The notes beneath the pieces are model-generated. The model made no database searches. It saw only the letters and a list, made by a program, of their open reading frames with translations, and was not told the origin of the DNA. Below, piece by piece: positions 17,798 through 24,386 of a stretch of 35,176 bases of DNA. Each line of letters begins with the position of its first letter. Positions within the stretch are counted from its first letter, which is position 1. The position numbers and the translations under genes are program-made. The DNA lies in contig CAZPDS010000024.1 of assembly GCA_964585485.1 (NCBI GenBank), positions 1 to 35,176 of the forward strand, read 5' to 3'. This stretch comes from CALGYY01 sp964585485 (GTDB lineage Bacteria; Bacteroidota; Bacteroidia; Bacteroidales; CAIWKO01).

Positions 17798-17908
17798 TTA
17801 AAAACTAACCAAATGAAACGATTTAAGAATCAAATACAAAAGTATGATGGCATTGGTAGCTACCAAAAAAATGATGAGCAAGCGGCGGGTTAATAAGTCG
17901 TCTTTCAT
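17798..17908 (-). CDS. Small single-span membrane protein (36 residues), unrecognised
   Basis: On the minus strand an ATG at 17908 opens a 36-residue frame. It has an acidic-then-basic head (MKDDLLTRR), one hydrophobic helix of about 19 residues (L10-L28: LLIIFLVATNAIILLYLIL) and a short tail starting K-S. An in-frame TGA lies two codons upstream, so it cannot be longer. A perfect -7 box with a correctly spaced -33 TTG lies upstream, and a strong leftward terminator begins 15 bases after the stop. This complete promoter-ORF-terminator arrangement supports a real gene, though coding is unproven. By the positive-inside rule the N-terminus is probably cytoplasmic. I do not recognise a family. 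Confidence 0.6.
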   Translation of the reverse strand: MKDDLLTRRLLIIFLVATNAIILLYLILKSFHLVSF

Positions 17909-17959
17909 GGTTCAGGCTTGTTGAAAAAATGCGAATACTACAAATGATGATTGAGCTAG

Positions 17960-17990
17960 CAAAAATACTAAATACTATTTCCAATAGCAA
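17960..17990 (-). promoter_or_regulatory. Promoter of the small membrane-protein gene (minus strand)
   Basis: Read on the minus strand, TTG (complement of 17988-17990), 20 bases, then TATTTTTG (complement of 17960-17967) fits the Bacteroidota -33/-7 arrangement. The predicted leader to the ATG at 17908 is about 45 bases. Confidence 0.6.
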
Positions 17991-18153
17991 GTATTTTCTA
18001 CGTTTTTTTACCTTTTTTAAGCTAATTTAACAAGTGTTATTCCCAAGATAAGATCTATAATCTTGATTTTATTTGTTTTAACGAATTAGTATTTTAACTT
18101 ATCGACGCGTCGTTAAACCCAACCAAATATACCAACACACGACCTACGATCTT
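17991..18153. other. AT-rich intergenic stretch, no gene seen; contains CGACGCGTCG palindrome
   Basis: Nothing coding is convincing on either strand. The stretch is clearly more AT-rich than its neighbours. A perfect 10-bp palindrome, CGACGCGTCG at 18103-18112, stands out by its GC content. A short GC-only hairpin (CGCCG at 18157-18161 with CGGCG at 18167-18171) and a T run lie just after it, inside the rnhB promoter spacer. Confidence 0.5.
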
Positions 18154-18187
18154 TTGCGCCGGCAATCGGCGTATTTTTTTACCTTTG
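18154..18187 (+). promoter_or_regulatory. Promoter of rnhB (TTG-N23-TACCTTTG)
   Basis: A perfect -7 box lies at 18180-18187 with TTG at 18154-18156. The box ends 9 bases before the ATG at 18197, so the mRNA should be almost leaderless. This rules out the TTG at 18185 as start. Confidence 0.65.
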
Positions 18188-18196
18188 GGGCTGTAT

Positions 18197-18793
18197 ATGC
18201 TAAAATCGGCCTATCATAAGAATCTTCGCGAAGCCGGCTGCGATGAAGCGGGGCGGGGTTGCCTTGCCGGTCCGGTATTCGCAGCGGCAGTTATTCTCCC
18301 CCCCGGGTTCAGGCACGCGCAATTGGATGATTCGAAGAAACTCTCGGAAAAAACCCGGGATTTTCTGCGTCCACTCATCGAAAAGGAGGCACTGGCATGG
18401 GCTGTAGCCACTGCCTCGCCGGAAGAGATTGACCAGATCAACATTTTAAACGCTTCCATCCTGGCTATGCACCGGGCTATCGACGCCCTAAGCCTGAAGC
18501 CTGAGTTTCTGCTGATCGATGGCAATCGTTTCCATCCCTACGCCAGCATACCTCATCTCAGCATTGTTAAGGGCGACGGGAAATACCTCTCTATTGCCGC
18601 AGCATCCGTTCTGGCCAAAACACACCGTGATGAATACATGCTGCGTCTTCATACAGAGTACCCGGACTATGGCTGGAATCAGAACAAAGGCTACCCCACC
18701 ATCCTTCACCGACGCGCCCTTGCGCGCATCGGATACAGTATACACCACCGCCGCAGCTTTCACGTATCGGAACAGCTGAAACTGAACTTTTGA
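18197..18793 (+). CDS. rnhB: Ribonuclease HII
   Basis: This is a 198-residue enzyme that cuts the RNA strand of RNA-DNA hybrids and removes misincorporated ribonucleotides. The metal-binding motif C-D-E-A-G-R-G with Asp16 and Glu17 opens the protein. L-L-I-D-G-N and S-V-L-A-K-T-H-R-D-E-Y-M supply the other acidic residues. The length is normal. The start at 18197 follows the promoter and gives the family's usual short N-terminus. A YqeY-like gene follows after 46 bases. Confidence 0.96.
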   Translation: MLKSAYHKNLREAGCDEAGRGCLAGPVFAAAVILPPGFRHAQLDDSKKLSEKTRDFLRPLIEKEALAWAVATASPEEIDQINILNASILAMHRAIDALSLKPEFLLIDGNRFHPYASIPHLSIVKGDGKYLSIAAASVLAKTHRDEYMLRLHTEYPDYGWNQNKGYPTILHRRALARIGYSIHHRRSFHVSEQLKLNF

Positions 18794-18814
18794 AGCAAAA
18801 TCACAGCAACGAAT

Positions 18815-18822
18815 TAAGGTTG
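18815..18822 (+). promoter_or_regulatory. Possible -7 box (TAAGGTTG) for the YqeY-like gene
   Basis: Seven of eight positions match TAnnTTTG, 17 bases before the ATG at 18840. Confidence 0.35.
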
Positions 18823-18839
18823 TAAAAACAATACGAACT

Positions 18840-19292
18840 ATGAGTTTACAAGACACCATTAACAACGACATCAAATCGGCCATGTTGGCCAAAGAGAAAG
18901 AAAAACTCGAAGCCCTGCGTGCGGTCAAAGCTGCGCTGCTGTTAGCTGCCACTGAAAAAGGCGGCAGTGCTGACATGAGCGCAGATACCGAAATTAAGCT
19001 ATTGCAACGACTGGTAAAACAACGCCGCGAAGCGGCCGAAGTGTATACTGCACAGAACCGTATGGACCTTGCGGATCCGGAAAACTTTCAGGCCGACATT
19101 ATTCAGCAATACCTGCCCAAACAAATGAGCGAAGCGGAAATTTCCGTCATACTTCAGCAAATCATTGCCGAAACGGGTGCCAATTCAGGAAAAGACATGG
19201 GAAAGGTCATGGGGCTTGCCTCCAAACAACTCGCCGGAAAGGCCGACAACAAAATGATCTCGGCCTTGATAAAACAAATGTTGGGGGCCTGA
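18840..19292 (+). CDS. GatB/YqeY-domain protein
   Basis: This 150-residue helical protein covers the whole YqeY family. It starts S-L-Q-D-T-I-N-N-D-I-K-S-A-M-L-A-K-E, continues with L-Q-R-L-V-K-Q-R-R-E-A-A-E-V-Y and Y-L-P-K-Q-M-S-E-A-E-I, and ends with G-K-D-M-G-K-V-M-G-L. The fold matches the C-terminal tRNA-binding part of GatB, so a tRNA-related role has been suggested for the family. No reaction is established. Its stop codon lies inside the loop of the hairpin at 19281-19300. Confidence 0.92.
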   Translation: MSLQDTINNDIKSAMLAKEKEKLEALRAVKAALLLAATEKGGSADMSADTEIKLLQRLVKQRREAAEVYTAQNRMDLADPENFQADIIQQYLPKQMSEAEISVILQQIIAETGANSGKDMGKVMGLASKQLAGKADNKMISALIKQMLGA

Positions 19293-19300
19293 GCCCCCAA
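19281..19300. terminator. GC-rich hairpin between convergent genes, loop holds the stop codon
   Basis: TTGGGGGC (19281-19288) and GCCCCCAA (19293-19300) form a perfect 8-bp stem with the loop CTGA, which contains the TGA stop of the YqeY-like gene. No T run follows on the plus strand; the minus side has only a loose T-rich stretch. It may protect 3' ends or help termination in both directions. Confidence 0.5.
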
Positions 19301-19310
19301 CCTCTGATTA

Positions 19311-20888
19311 TTATTTCTTCATCATCTCCTCGGCGGCCTGTACCGCTTTGTACAGGTTGATAACGCCGCCGGTTACTGATAAATCCTTAAAGCTAACCGT
19401 GTTCTGCGTTCCGGGCTTATTCACCTGACCTTCGTAGGTCGTCACCGACTTCATCAATACTTCGCGCACCTGGCTCGCTTTTAAATCGGGAAAATAGGAG
19501 CGAATAACGGCGGCAACACCAGCAGCTACAGGAGACGCCATGGAGGTTCCGCTGGCCGATCCATATTTATTGAACGGTTCCAGACCCCAGCAATCCACGC
19601 CGGGCGCAAAAAGATCGACCTTATTCTTTCCATAATTTGAAAAACTACCGGGCAGGTCTTTGCCGGCTTCTTTGGAACTCGCACCTACCGAAACCCAGTT
19701 GCCGGTGATCTTGTTCCCTTTGGCATCCGCATTCTCCGGATAATTGGTAACCACATCGTTGTCTTCCGCGTCGTTGCCGGCTGCGTGAAACAGCAACACA
19801 TCATATTTTTCCGCCAGCGGGAGTACTTCGTCAACAAAATGTTTCTGGGGCGAGAAGGACTTTCCAAAGCTCATATTGATGACCTTCGCGCCATTTTCAA
19901 TAGCATAGCGGATACCGTTGGCCACATCCTTATCGCGCTCATCACCATCGGGAACCACCCGAACGACCATAATCTGCACATTATCCGCGATACCATCCAC
20001 GCCGATTTTATTACCCCGTTCGGCGGCTACCAGACCCGCCACAAAGGTTCCATGGCTGGCATCCGGACCGATCACATCATTGTTCCCATATACACGACTG
20101 GAGTTATCTTCGTAATTATCCCCAACAATATCCCTGGAATCAAACTCAAGGTTGTAATTATACTTCTGCTTGTTACCCAGGTAATCGTTATAGGCTTTCA
20201 ATTCCGCGTAGCCCACACCCTGTCCCAGCCAGAACTTCGCTGTAGTTACCGCCGCGCTGAGTTTCGCATCCTCGGTTTTCACCTTATTCAACATCTTTAC
20301 CGTATAGGTTTCTTTCTTGAAATACGCTTTCAGCAGGCTGTCGGCAACGCCATAGGCTTTTGCCATTTGTTCAAATTTTTCAAACTGCTTTTGGCTTTCT
20401 TCGCCCATTTCTTCATCATACTTAGCTTTTGCCTTCTTATACACCTGGTAATTCGGATCACTTTCTTCGCCACCATTTGCATAAACATCCTTGTATTTGC
20501 GCACAATGCGGGTAAGTTCCAGGTTGTCGGGACCTACATTTCGTCCATCCGGGTTGCCAATAAAATTCCACCCGTGAACATCATCAATATAGCCGTTTTT
20601 ATCATCATCAATACCATTGCCCGGGATCTCGCCCTTGTTGGTCCACAACACATTTTTCAGATCCTCGTGATTGATGTCGGTACCTCCGTCGATAATAGCA
20701 ACGACGACCGGAACAGACTTTTTGTCTTGCAGTAATTCCTTATACGCTTTTTCGGTGCTTACACCAAAGACTTTATCCGTAGCCAGGTCTTTGTTGTACC
20801 AGTTCATGAGCGGGTTCTTCCCCTTTTTCTGCGCGGCTGCCCCCAGACTTAGGAGCACAACCAGCACGATCAGCAACGATTTCTTCAT
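19311..20888 (-). CDS. S8-family subtilisin-like serine protease, exported
   Basis: The 525-residue protein begins with a signal peptide (MKKSLLIVLVVLLSLGAAAQ). The catalytic triad is Asp67 (A-I-I-D-G-G-T-D), His279 (S-H-G-T-F-V-A-G) and Ser449 (S-G-T-S-M-A-S-P), with the oxyanion Asn372 (A-A-G-N-D), so it should be active. The distance from Asp to His is 212 residues, far above the usual 30-40, because of a helical, lysine- and glutamate-rich insertion at about 120-265. No T9SS C-terminal domain is present, so it is probably periplasmic or released by another route. No propeptide is obvious. Confidence 0.92.
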   Translation of the reverse strand: MKKSLLIVLVVLLSLGAAAQKKGKNPLMNWYNKDLATDKVFGVSTEKAYKELLQDKKSVPVVVAIIDGGTDINHEDLKNVLWTNKGEIPGNGIDDDKNGYIDDVHGWNFIGNPDGRNVGPDNLELTRIVRKYKDVYANGGEESDPNYQVYKKAKAKYDEEMGEESQKQFEKFEQMAKAYGVADSLLKAYFKKETYTVKMLNKVKTEDAKLSAAVTTAKFWLGQGVGYAELKAYNDYLGNKQKYNYNLEFDSRDIVGDNYEDNSSRVYGNNDVIGPDASHGTFVAGLVAAERGNKIGVDGIADNVQIMVVRVVPDGDERDKDVANGIRYAIENGAKVINMSFGKSFSPQKHFVDEVLPLAEKYDVLLFHAAGNDAEDNDVVTNYPENADAKGNKITGNWVSVGASSKEAGKDLPGSFSNYGKNKVDLFAPGVDCWGLEPFNKYGSASGTSMASPVAAGVAAVIRSYFPDLKASQVREVLMKSVTTYEGQVNKPGTQNTVSFKDLSVTGGVINLYKAVQAAEEMMKK

Positions 20889-20941
20889 TATGCGGCGGTT
20901 TAATTAATTATAATTGATAACTTATTTCTGAATTTTAACGG

Positions 20942-20949
20942 CAAACCTA
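20942..20949 (-). promoter_or_regulatory. -7 box for the S8 protease (minus strand TAGGTTTG)
   Basis: The plus strand reads CAAACCTA, a perfect reverse-complement match, 53 bases upstream of the protease start. Confidence 0.6.
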
Positions 20950-21084
20950 CAAATTATTATGCTTGTGGGAAAAGAAATTCTGTCAACGCCGGTCTTCAAA
21001 CGACAAACACCGGTTCAAAACGGTCGTTTCTGTGGTCCATCGTTCCCCTCCCTGCATTGTCTCGCTTCATCCAAAAAACCTTTG

Positions 21085-21092
21085 TACTTTTA
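21085..21092 (+). promoter_or_regulatory. Possible -7 box (TACTTTTA) for mqnC
   Basis: This is a seven-of-eight match 21 bases before the ATG at 21114. The overlapping AACCTTTG at 21077-21084 is an alternative, also with one mismatch. Both lie downstream of the ATG at 21057, arguing for the later start. Confidence 0.4.
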
Positions 21093-21113
21093 CATCCCCA
21101 ACCCCAAGGTTAT

Positions 21114-22202
21114 ATGCACAGCAACGCCTTATTAGAGAAAGCACTTCAGCGGGAATCCCTGAATCTGGAGGAATGTCGCGCCCTATGGCACGAGGCCGAT
21201 CTGCAAGCGCTGATGACGGCGGCGGACAAGCTGCGCCGCGAACTGCATCCGGGCAACAAGGTTGGCTGGATCATCGATCGCAACGTAAACCTAACCAACG
21301 TTTGCATTTCCATGTGCCGGTTTTGCAATTTCTGCCGGCCGGCACACCACAAGGAAGCCTACGTGCTAAGTCCGGATGATTACCGGCCGTTGATTGAGGA
21401 AATGCTGGCGCTGGGTGGTGAACAGCTGTTGCTGCAAGGCGGCCTGCACCCGGCGCTTGGGCTTGATTTTTACACCACGCTTTTCCATAGCCTAAAACAG
21501 GACTACCCACAGGTGAAGCTCCACGCACTAGGCCCCCCGGAGATTGTGCACATTGCTAAAAAGGAGGGGCTCGCTTACGCGGATGTGTTGAAAGCCCTTA
21601 CGGAGGCCGGGTTAGACAGCCTGCCGGGGGCCGGTGCCGAAATCTTATCCGACCGGGTACGAACCCTGCTTTCGCCCGCCAAGTGCAGTAGCGCCGAATG
21701 GCTTGATGTGATGCGCGTGGCTCACAAGCTTCACCTTCCCACCTCCGCCACCATGATGTTTGGCCACATTGAAACCCTGGATGAAAGGCTTCAACATTTG
21801 ATCTATCTCCGCGACCTTCAAAACGAAAAACCCGCTGATGCGCCTGGTTTCCTGTCGTTTATTCCCTGGCCTTTCCAGGATCAGCACACGATTTTGCGTG
21901 ACAAATTTGGTGTGGCGAACAGCGTTAACGCGTCGGAATACATCCGGTTCATCGCGCTTTCGCGATTGATACTGCATAATATCCCGAACCTTCAGCCCTC
22001 CTGGCTTACCGTGGGGATATCCACTGCACAGATATGCCTGCACGCTGGAGCAAACGATTTTGGATCCATCATGATTGAAGAAAAAGTGGTGGCCGGTGCG
22101 GGTGCCACGCATCAGCTCAATCGCGAAGGTATGCAGCAAGCCATACGGCAAGCCGGCTTTGAACCCGCGCAGCGGAATCAGCGCTTTGAATTTCGTGCGT
22201 AA
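21114..22202 (+). CDS. mqnC: Cyclic dehypoxanthinyl futalosine synthase (radical SAM)
   Basis: This 362-residue radical SAM enzyme acts in the futalosine route of menaquinone synthesis, cyclising dehypoxanthine futalosine. The [4Fe-4S] motif is Cys64-x3-Cys68-x2-Cys71 (C-I-S-M-C-R-F-C). MqnC-type landmarks are L-P-G-A-G-A-E-I-L-S-D-R-V-R, the S-P-x-K segment, T-S-A-T-M-M-F-G-H-I-E-T and F-I-P-W-P-F-Q. MqnE would instead show an A-T-M-L-Y-G-H version. The ATG at 21114 is preferred over 21057 because the 19 extra residues resemble no family start and precede the promoter-like box. No other mqn genes are in the window. Confidence 0.9.
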   Translation: MHSNALLEKALQRESLNLEECRALWHEADLQALMTAADKLRRELHPGNKVGWIIDRNVNLTNVCISMCRFCNFCRPAHHKEAYVLSPDDYRPLIEEMLALGGEQLLLQGGLHPALGLDFYTTLFHSLKQDYPQVKLHALGPPEIVHIAKKEGLAYADVLKALTEAGLDSLPGAGAEILSDRVRTLLSPAKCSSAEWLDVMRVAHKLHLPTSATMMFGHIETLDERLQHLIYLRDLQNEKPADAPGFLSFIPWPFQDQHTILRDKFGVANSVNASEYIRFIALSRLILHNIPNLQPSWLTVGISTAQICLHAGANDFGSIMIEEKVVAGAGATHQLNREGMQQAIRQAGFEPAQRNQRFEFRA

Positions 22203-22233
22203 GGAGGAAGGTGTCCGACGATTCCGCCACAAC

Positions 22234-22776
22234 CTAATCGGTTTTTCCTTCCCGTTTTTGCCGGAACAACAGACCCTGGACCTCTTCCAGCATTTCGTCC
22301 AGGTTTTTCCCGCTTTCCCTGAAAACAGCAATGCCGTAAGAAAATTCCAATGGCTTTCCGTCGGGATCGATGACCGAAAGTTCCCTGAGCCGTGCTTCGA
22401 CCAGAGCCCGACAGCCTTCATCAAAGAGAACAACAAATTCGTCGCCCAGGCGATAGCGGGCACAATAAGCAAGCCCTTTCATTTGAGCCGACAAGGCGTC
22501 AGCAAAGGATTTCAGAACGCGATCCCCGAAAGGGTAACCGCGCAGGTTGAAACGCTGGAAATCGTCGAGGTCGGTCAAAACCACGCCCAGTGGGCGTTTT
22601 CTCAGTTGCCGTAAACGCACTTTGGCGATTCGAAGGAAGGCTTGATAATTTGGAAGCCCCGTCAGCCGGTCAAAAAGAGACAATCGCCGTGCACGCAGCC
22701 AAAGGCAAAGCAGTGGCAGCCCGGCCACCACCAGGCCGCAGGCAAAAGAAACCACTACGCATCCAGGATCAGGCAT
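22234..22776 (-). CDS. Small membrane-anchored GGDEF-domain protein with degenerate motif
   Basis: The 180-residue protein has one membrane segment (about residues 7-27) followed directly by a compact GGDEF domain: F-D-R-L-T-G-L-P-N-Y at 35-44, L-T-D-L-D-D-F at 67-73, and Y-R-L-G-D-E-F at 108-114. The signature reads L-G-D-E-F instead of G-G-D/E-E-F, losing the first glycine. Asp69 and the D-E-F remain. Whether it makes cyclic di-GMP, another dinucleotide, or only binds nucleotide is open. The ATG at 22776 is preferred over a start at 22866, which would overlap the upstream gene by 82 bases. The gap is then 8 bases, so it is probably co-transcribed with the phosphatase. Confidence 0.8.
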   Translation of the reverse strand: MPDPGCVVVSFACGLVVAGLPLLCLWLRARRLSLFDRLTGLPNYQAFLRIAKVRLRQLRKRPLGVVLTDLDDFQRFNLRGYPFGDRVLKSFADALSAQMKGLAYCARYRLGDEFVVLFDEGCRALVEARLRELSVIDPDGKPLEFSYGIAVFRESGKNLDEMLEEVQGLLFRQKREGKTD

Positions 22777-22784
22777 CGGGACTC

Positions 22785-24233
22785 TTATTTCTTTGAACGG
22801 GCCCGCAAGGGATAGTCCTTGCGCTGCAGATAGTCGTACCGAAGGTTGCGTCCAGGCTGGTAGCAAAGGGCCAGAATAGAATCCTGGGATTCTTTGATGG
22901 TGCTATATTCAGCAAAATCAAGGGTGCGGATCACGGCCTCAAATACGCGGATGGCGCCCGAATGATCACAAAGCAAAATGCGGCGCCCCAGGTTTTGATT
23001 CAGTAAATCCACGAAAGAATAGGCAATGCGCCAATCCGCCTCGATCAGGGTTTCCCCTTTTGGATAATGATAAAACCTGTTTTTAAACATCTTTGAGACC
23101 TTGGCTTTCACCTCGGGCGTAATCTCGTCCGATCCGCCATAGATGCGCGCCGCCTGTTCATTCACCTCGTTTTTCAGCTTAAAGGTAAGTGCCCCGTATT
23201 TTTGTGAATTCAGCCCGAACATCGCGTGAAACTGCATATTGGTATAGCCGGCTTCCTGAAGAAAGAAGCGCGCGGTCTGTTCTGTATTTTCCGATTCGCT
23301 GCCAAAAACCTGGATGGGCGTATCTTTCGACCACGACCATAGCGGGAAACCGCTCTTATCGAGAATATCCACCGCCACCTTAAAATCTTTTCCCAGTTCT
23401 TTGGCGGTGCTCATCCCATTTTCATTAAGAAAATTCCCTAGCGAACCGGTAATCCGGCGGTTGCTTTCCCAGGAATCCCAATAACCGGAACCAACAAACT
23501 CGGGATTATCGCCACCGGATTCATGGATGGATTTCCCGTGCCGGATCAGGATCACATGCGTTTGGTTCAACGGCACATATGCCTGGGGAAACAAGGGCAG
23601 TGCTTTCCCGTTGGGCAGCCACACGATGCTTTCTCGCATGATCAGACCGCTGCCATCTTCCAGGCTACGGCCCAGAATACGCCGGCTGCCGTCTGGATTT
23701 ACCGCCATATCATCGGCCAGGATAAGTTTCGTCCGGTAACGGGTCATCGCCGAACCCGGAGTGGGAATGCTCTGCGGCGCCAGAATATCACTGAAACGGC
23801 CGAGGCTGAATGTTTTCAGCAAAATCCGGCGAAAGCTGTCGTTGCGGATTAGCCCATTCCAGGCGATGTAGAAAAGATTGGGATCGCCGTTGGGAATCCG
23901 ATTGCGGATAAATTCAAACTTGGCCTTAATGTAGTTTTGCGGATTCAAATCCGTTTCCAGGGTCTTAAAGAAAAAATAAATCTCCTTACTGATAAGCTTG
24001 AGATTATTGATAAAATCCTGCGTAACATCGTCCGGCGAAATGGAGATACGATCGTTGAAAACCGCTTGCAGAAAGGCAATATCTTCCTTTACGCTTTTCA
24101 CCGAATAACAATTATGGAATTCTGCGTGTTCGCGGATGGTGATGTTCAGGGGATCGGTGTTAGCAATCACTTTTGTGGTCGCTGTTGGTGTAGTTTCCGG
24201 CCGAAGCGGCGATTTGTTTGTTTTGCTCGTCAT
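22785..24233 (-). CDS. Histidine-phosphatase domain protein with unknown N-terminal half
   Basis: The 482-residue protein has a branch 1 histidine phosphatase (phosphoglycerate-mutase-like) domain from about residue 224. Catalytic Arg231-His232 (L-I-R-H-G-K-S) carries the phospho-histidine, and the second histidine is His424 (C-D-H-S-G-A-I-R). Y-P-K-G-E-T-L-I-E-A-D resembles fructose-2,6-bisphosphatase-type members, but the substrate cannot be read from sequence. Residues 1-220 match nothing I know: a disordered Thr/Pro-rich start (1-25), a helical region (about 45-145) and a strand-rich part. No signal peptide is seen. It is followed by the GGDEF gene after 8 bases and has its own promoter. 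Confidence 0.85.
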   Translation of the reverse strand: MTSKTNKSPLRPETTPTATTKVIANTDPLNITIREHAEFHNCYSVKSVKEDIAFLQAVFNDRISISPDDVTQDFINNLKLISKEIYFFFKTLETDLNPQNYIKAKFEFIRNRIPNGDPNLFYIAWNGLIRNDSFRRILLKTFSLGRFSDILAPQSIPTPGSAMTRYRTKLILADDMAVNPDGSRRILGRSLEDGSGLIMRESIVWLPNGKALPLFPQAYVPLNQTHVILIRHGKSIHESGGDNPEFVGSGYWDSWESNRRITGSLGNFLNENGMSTAKELGKDFKVAVDILDKSGFPLWSWSKDTPIQVFGSESENTEQTARFFLQEAGYTNMQFHAMFGLNSQKYGALTFKLKNEVNEQAARIYGGSDEITPEVKAKVSKMFKNRFYHYPKGETLIEADWRIAYSFVDLLNQNLGRRILLCDHSGAIRVFEAVIRTLDFAEYSTIKESQDSILALCYQPGRNLRYDYLQRKDYPLRARSKK

Positions 24234-24264
24234 AGTGTACTATTTTTCCGTTCATAAAAGCTAC

Positions 24265-24272
24265 CAAAGGTA
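24265..24272 (-). promoter_or_regulatory. -7 box for the phosphatase-GGDEF pair (minus strand TACCTTTG)
   Basis: The plus strand reads CAAAGGTA, a perfect reverse-complement match, 31 bases upstream of the phosphatase ATG. Confidence 0.65.
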
Positions 24273-24373
24273 CAGCAAAAAGCCGGAGGATGCAAGCCTA
24301 AACCGCACTGGCAGCCGCTCAGCCAATACTCTTGCATCGCCATTTGTTTAGTGCAGATTGAAGGCATATTAAC

Positions 24374-24381
24374 TATCTTTG
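24374..24381 (+). promoter_or_regulatory. -7 box (TATCTTTG) for tgt, leaderless arrangement
   Basis: This perfect match ends only 5 bases before the ATG at 24387. Transcription should therefore begin at or next to the start codon. Confidence 0.65.
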
Positions 24382-24386
24382 CATTC

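Noticed and set aside
17944..18030. Plus-strand 28-residue frame starting with two ATG codons in the AT-rich gap
   Set aside because: It has no promoter box upstream, no terminator of its own, and a composition explained by AT-rich sequence. It overlaps the promoter of the minus-strand small gene.
19785..20735. 316-residue plus-strand frame opposite the S8 protease
   Set aside because: It is a shadow of the protease gene, which has all catalytic motifs, a signal peptide and a promoter.
20998..21029. AAACGAC...GTCGTTT inverted repeat upstream of mqnC
   Set aside because: The two arms are 18 bases apart with competing imperfect internal pairings and no T run, so it is too weak to call a regulatory structure.
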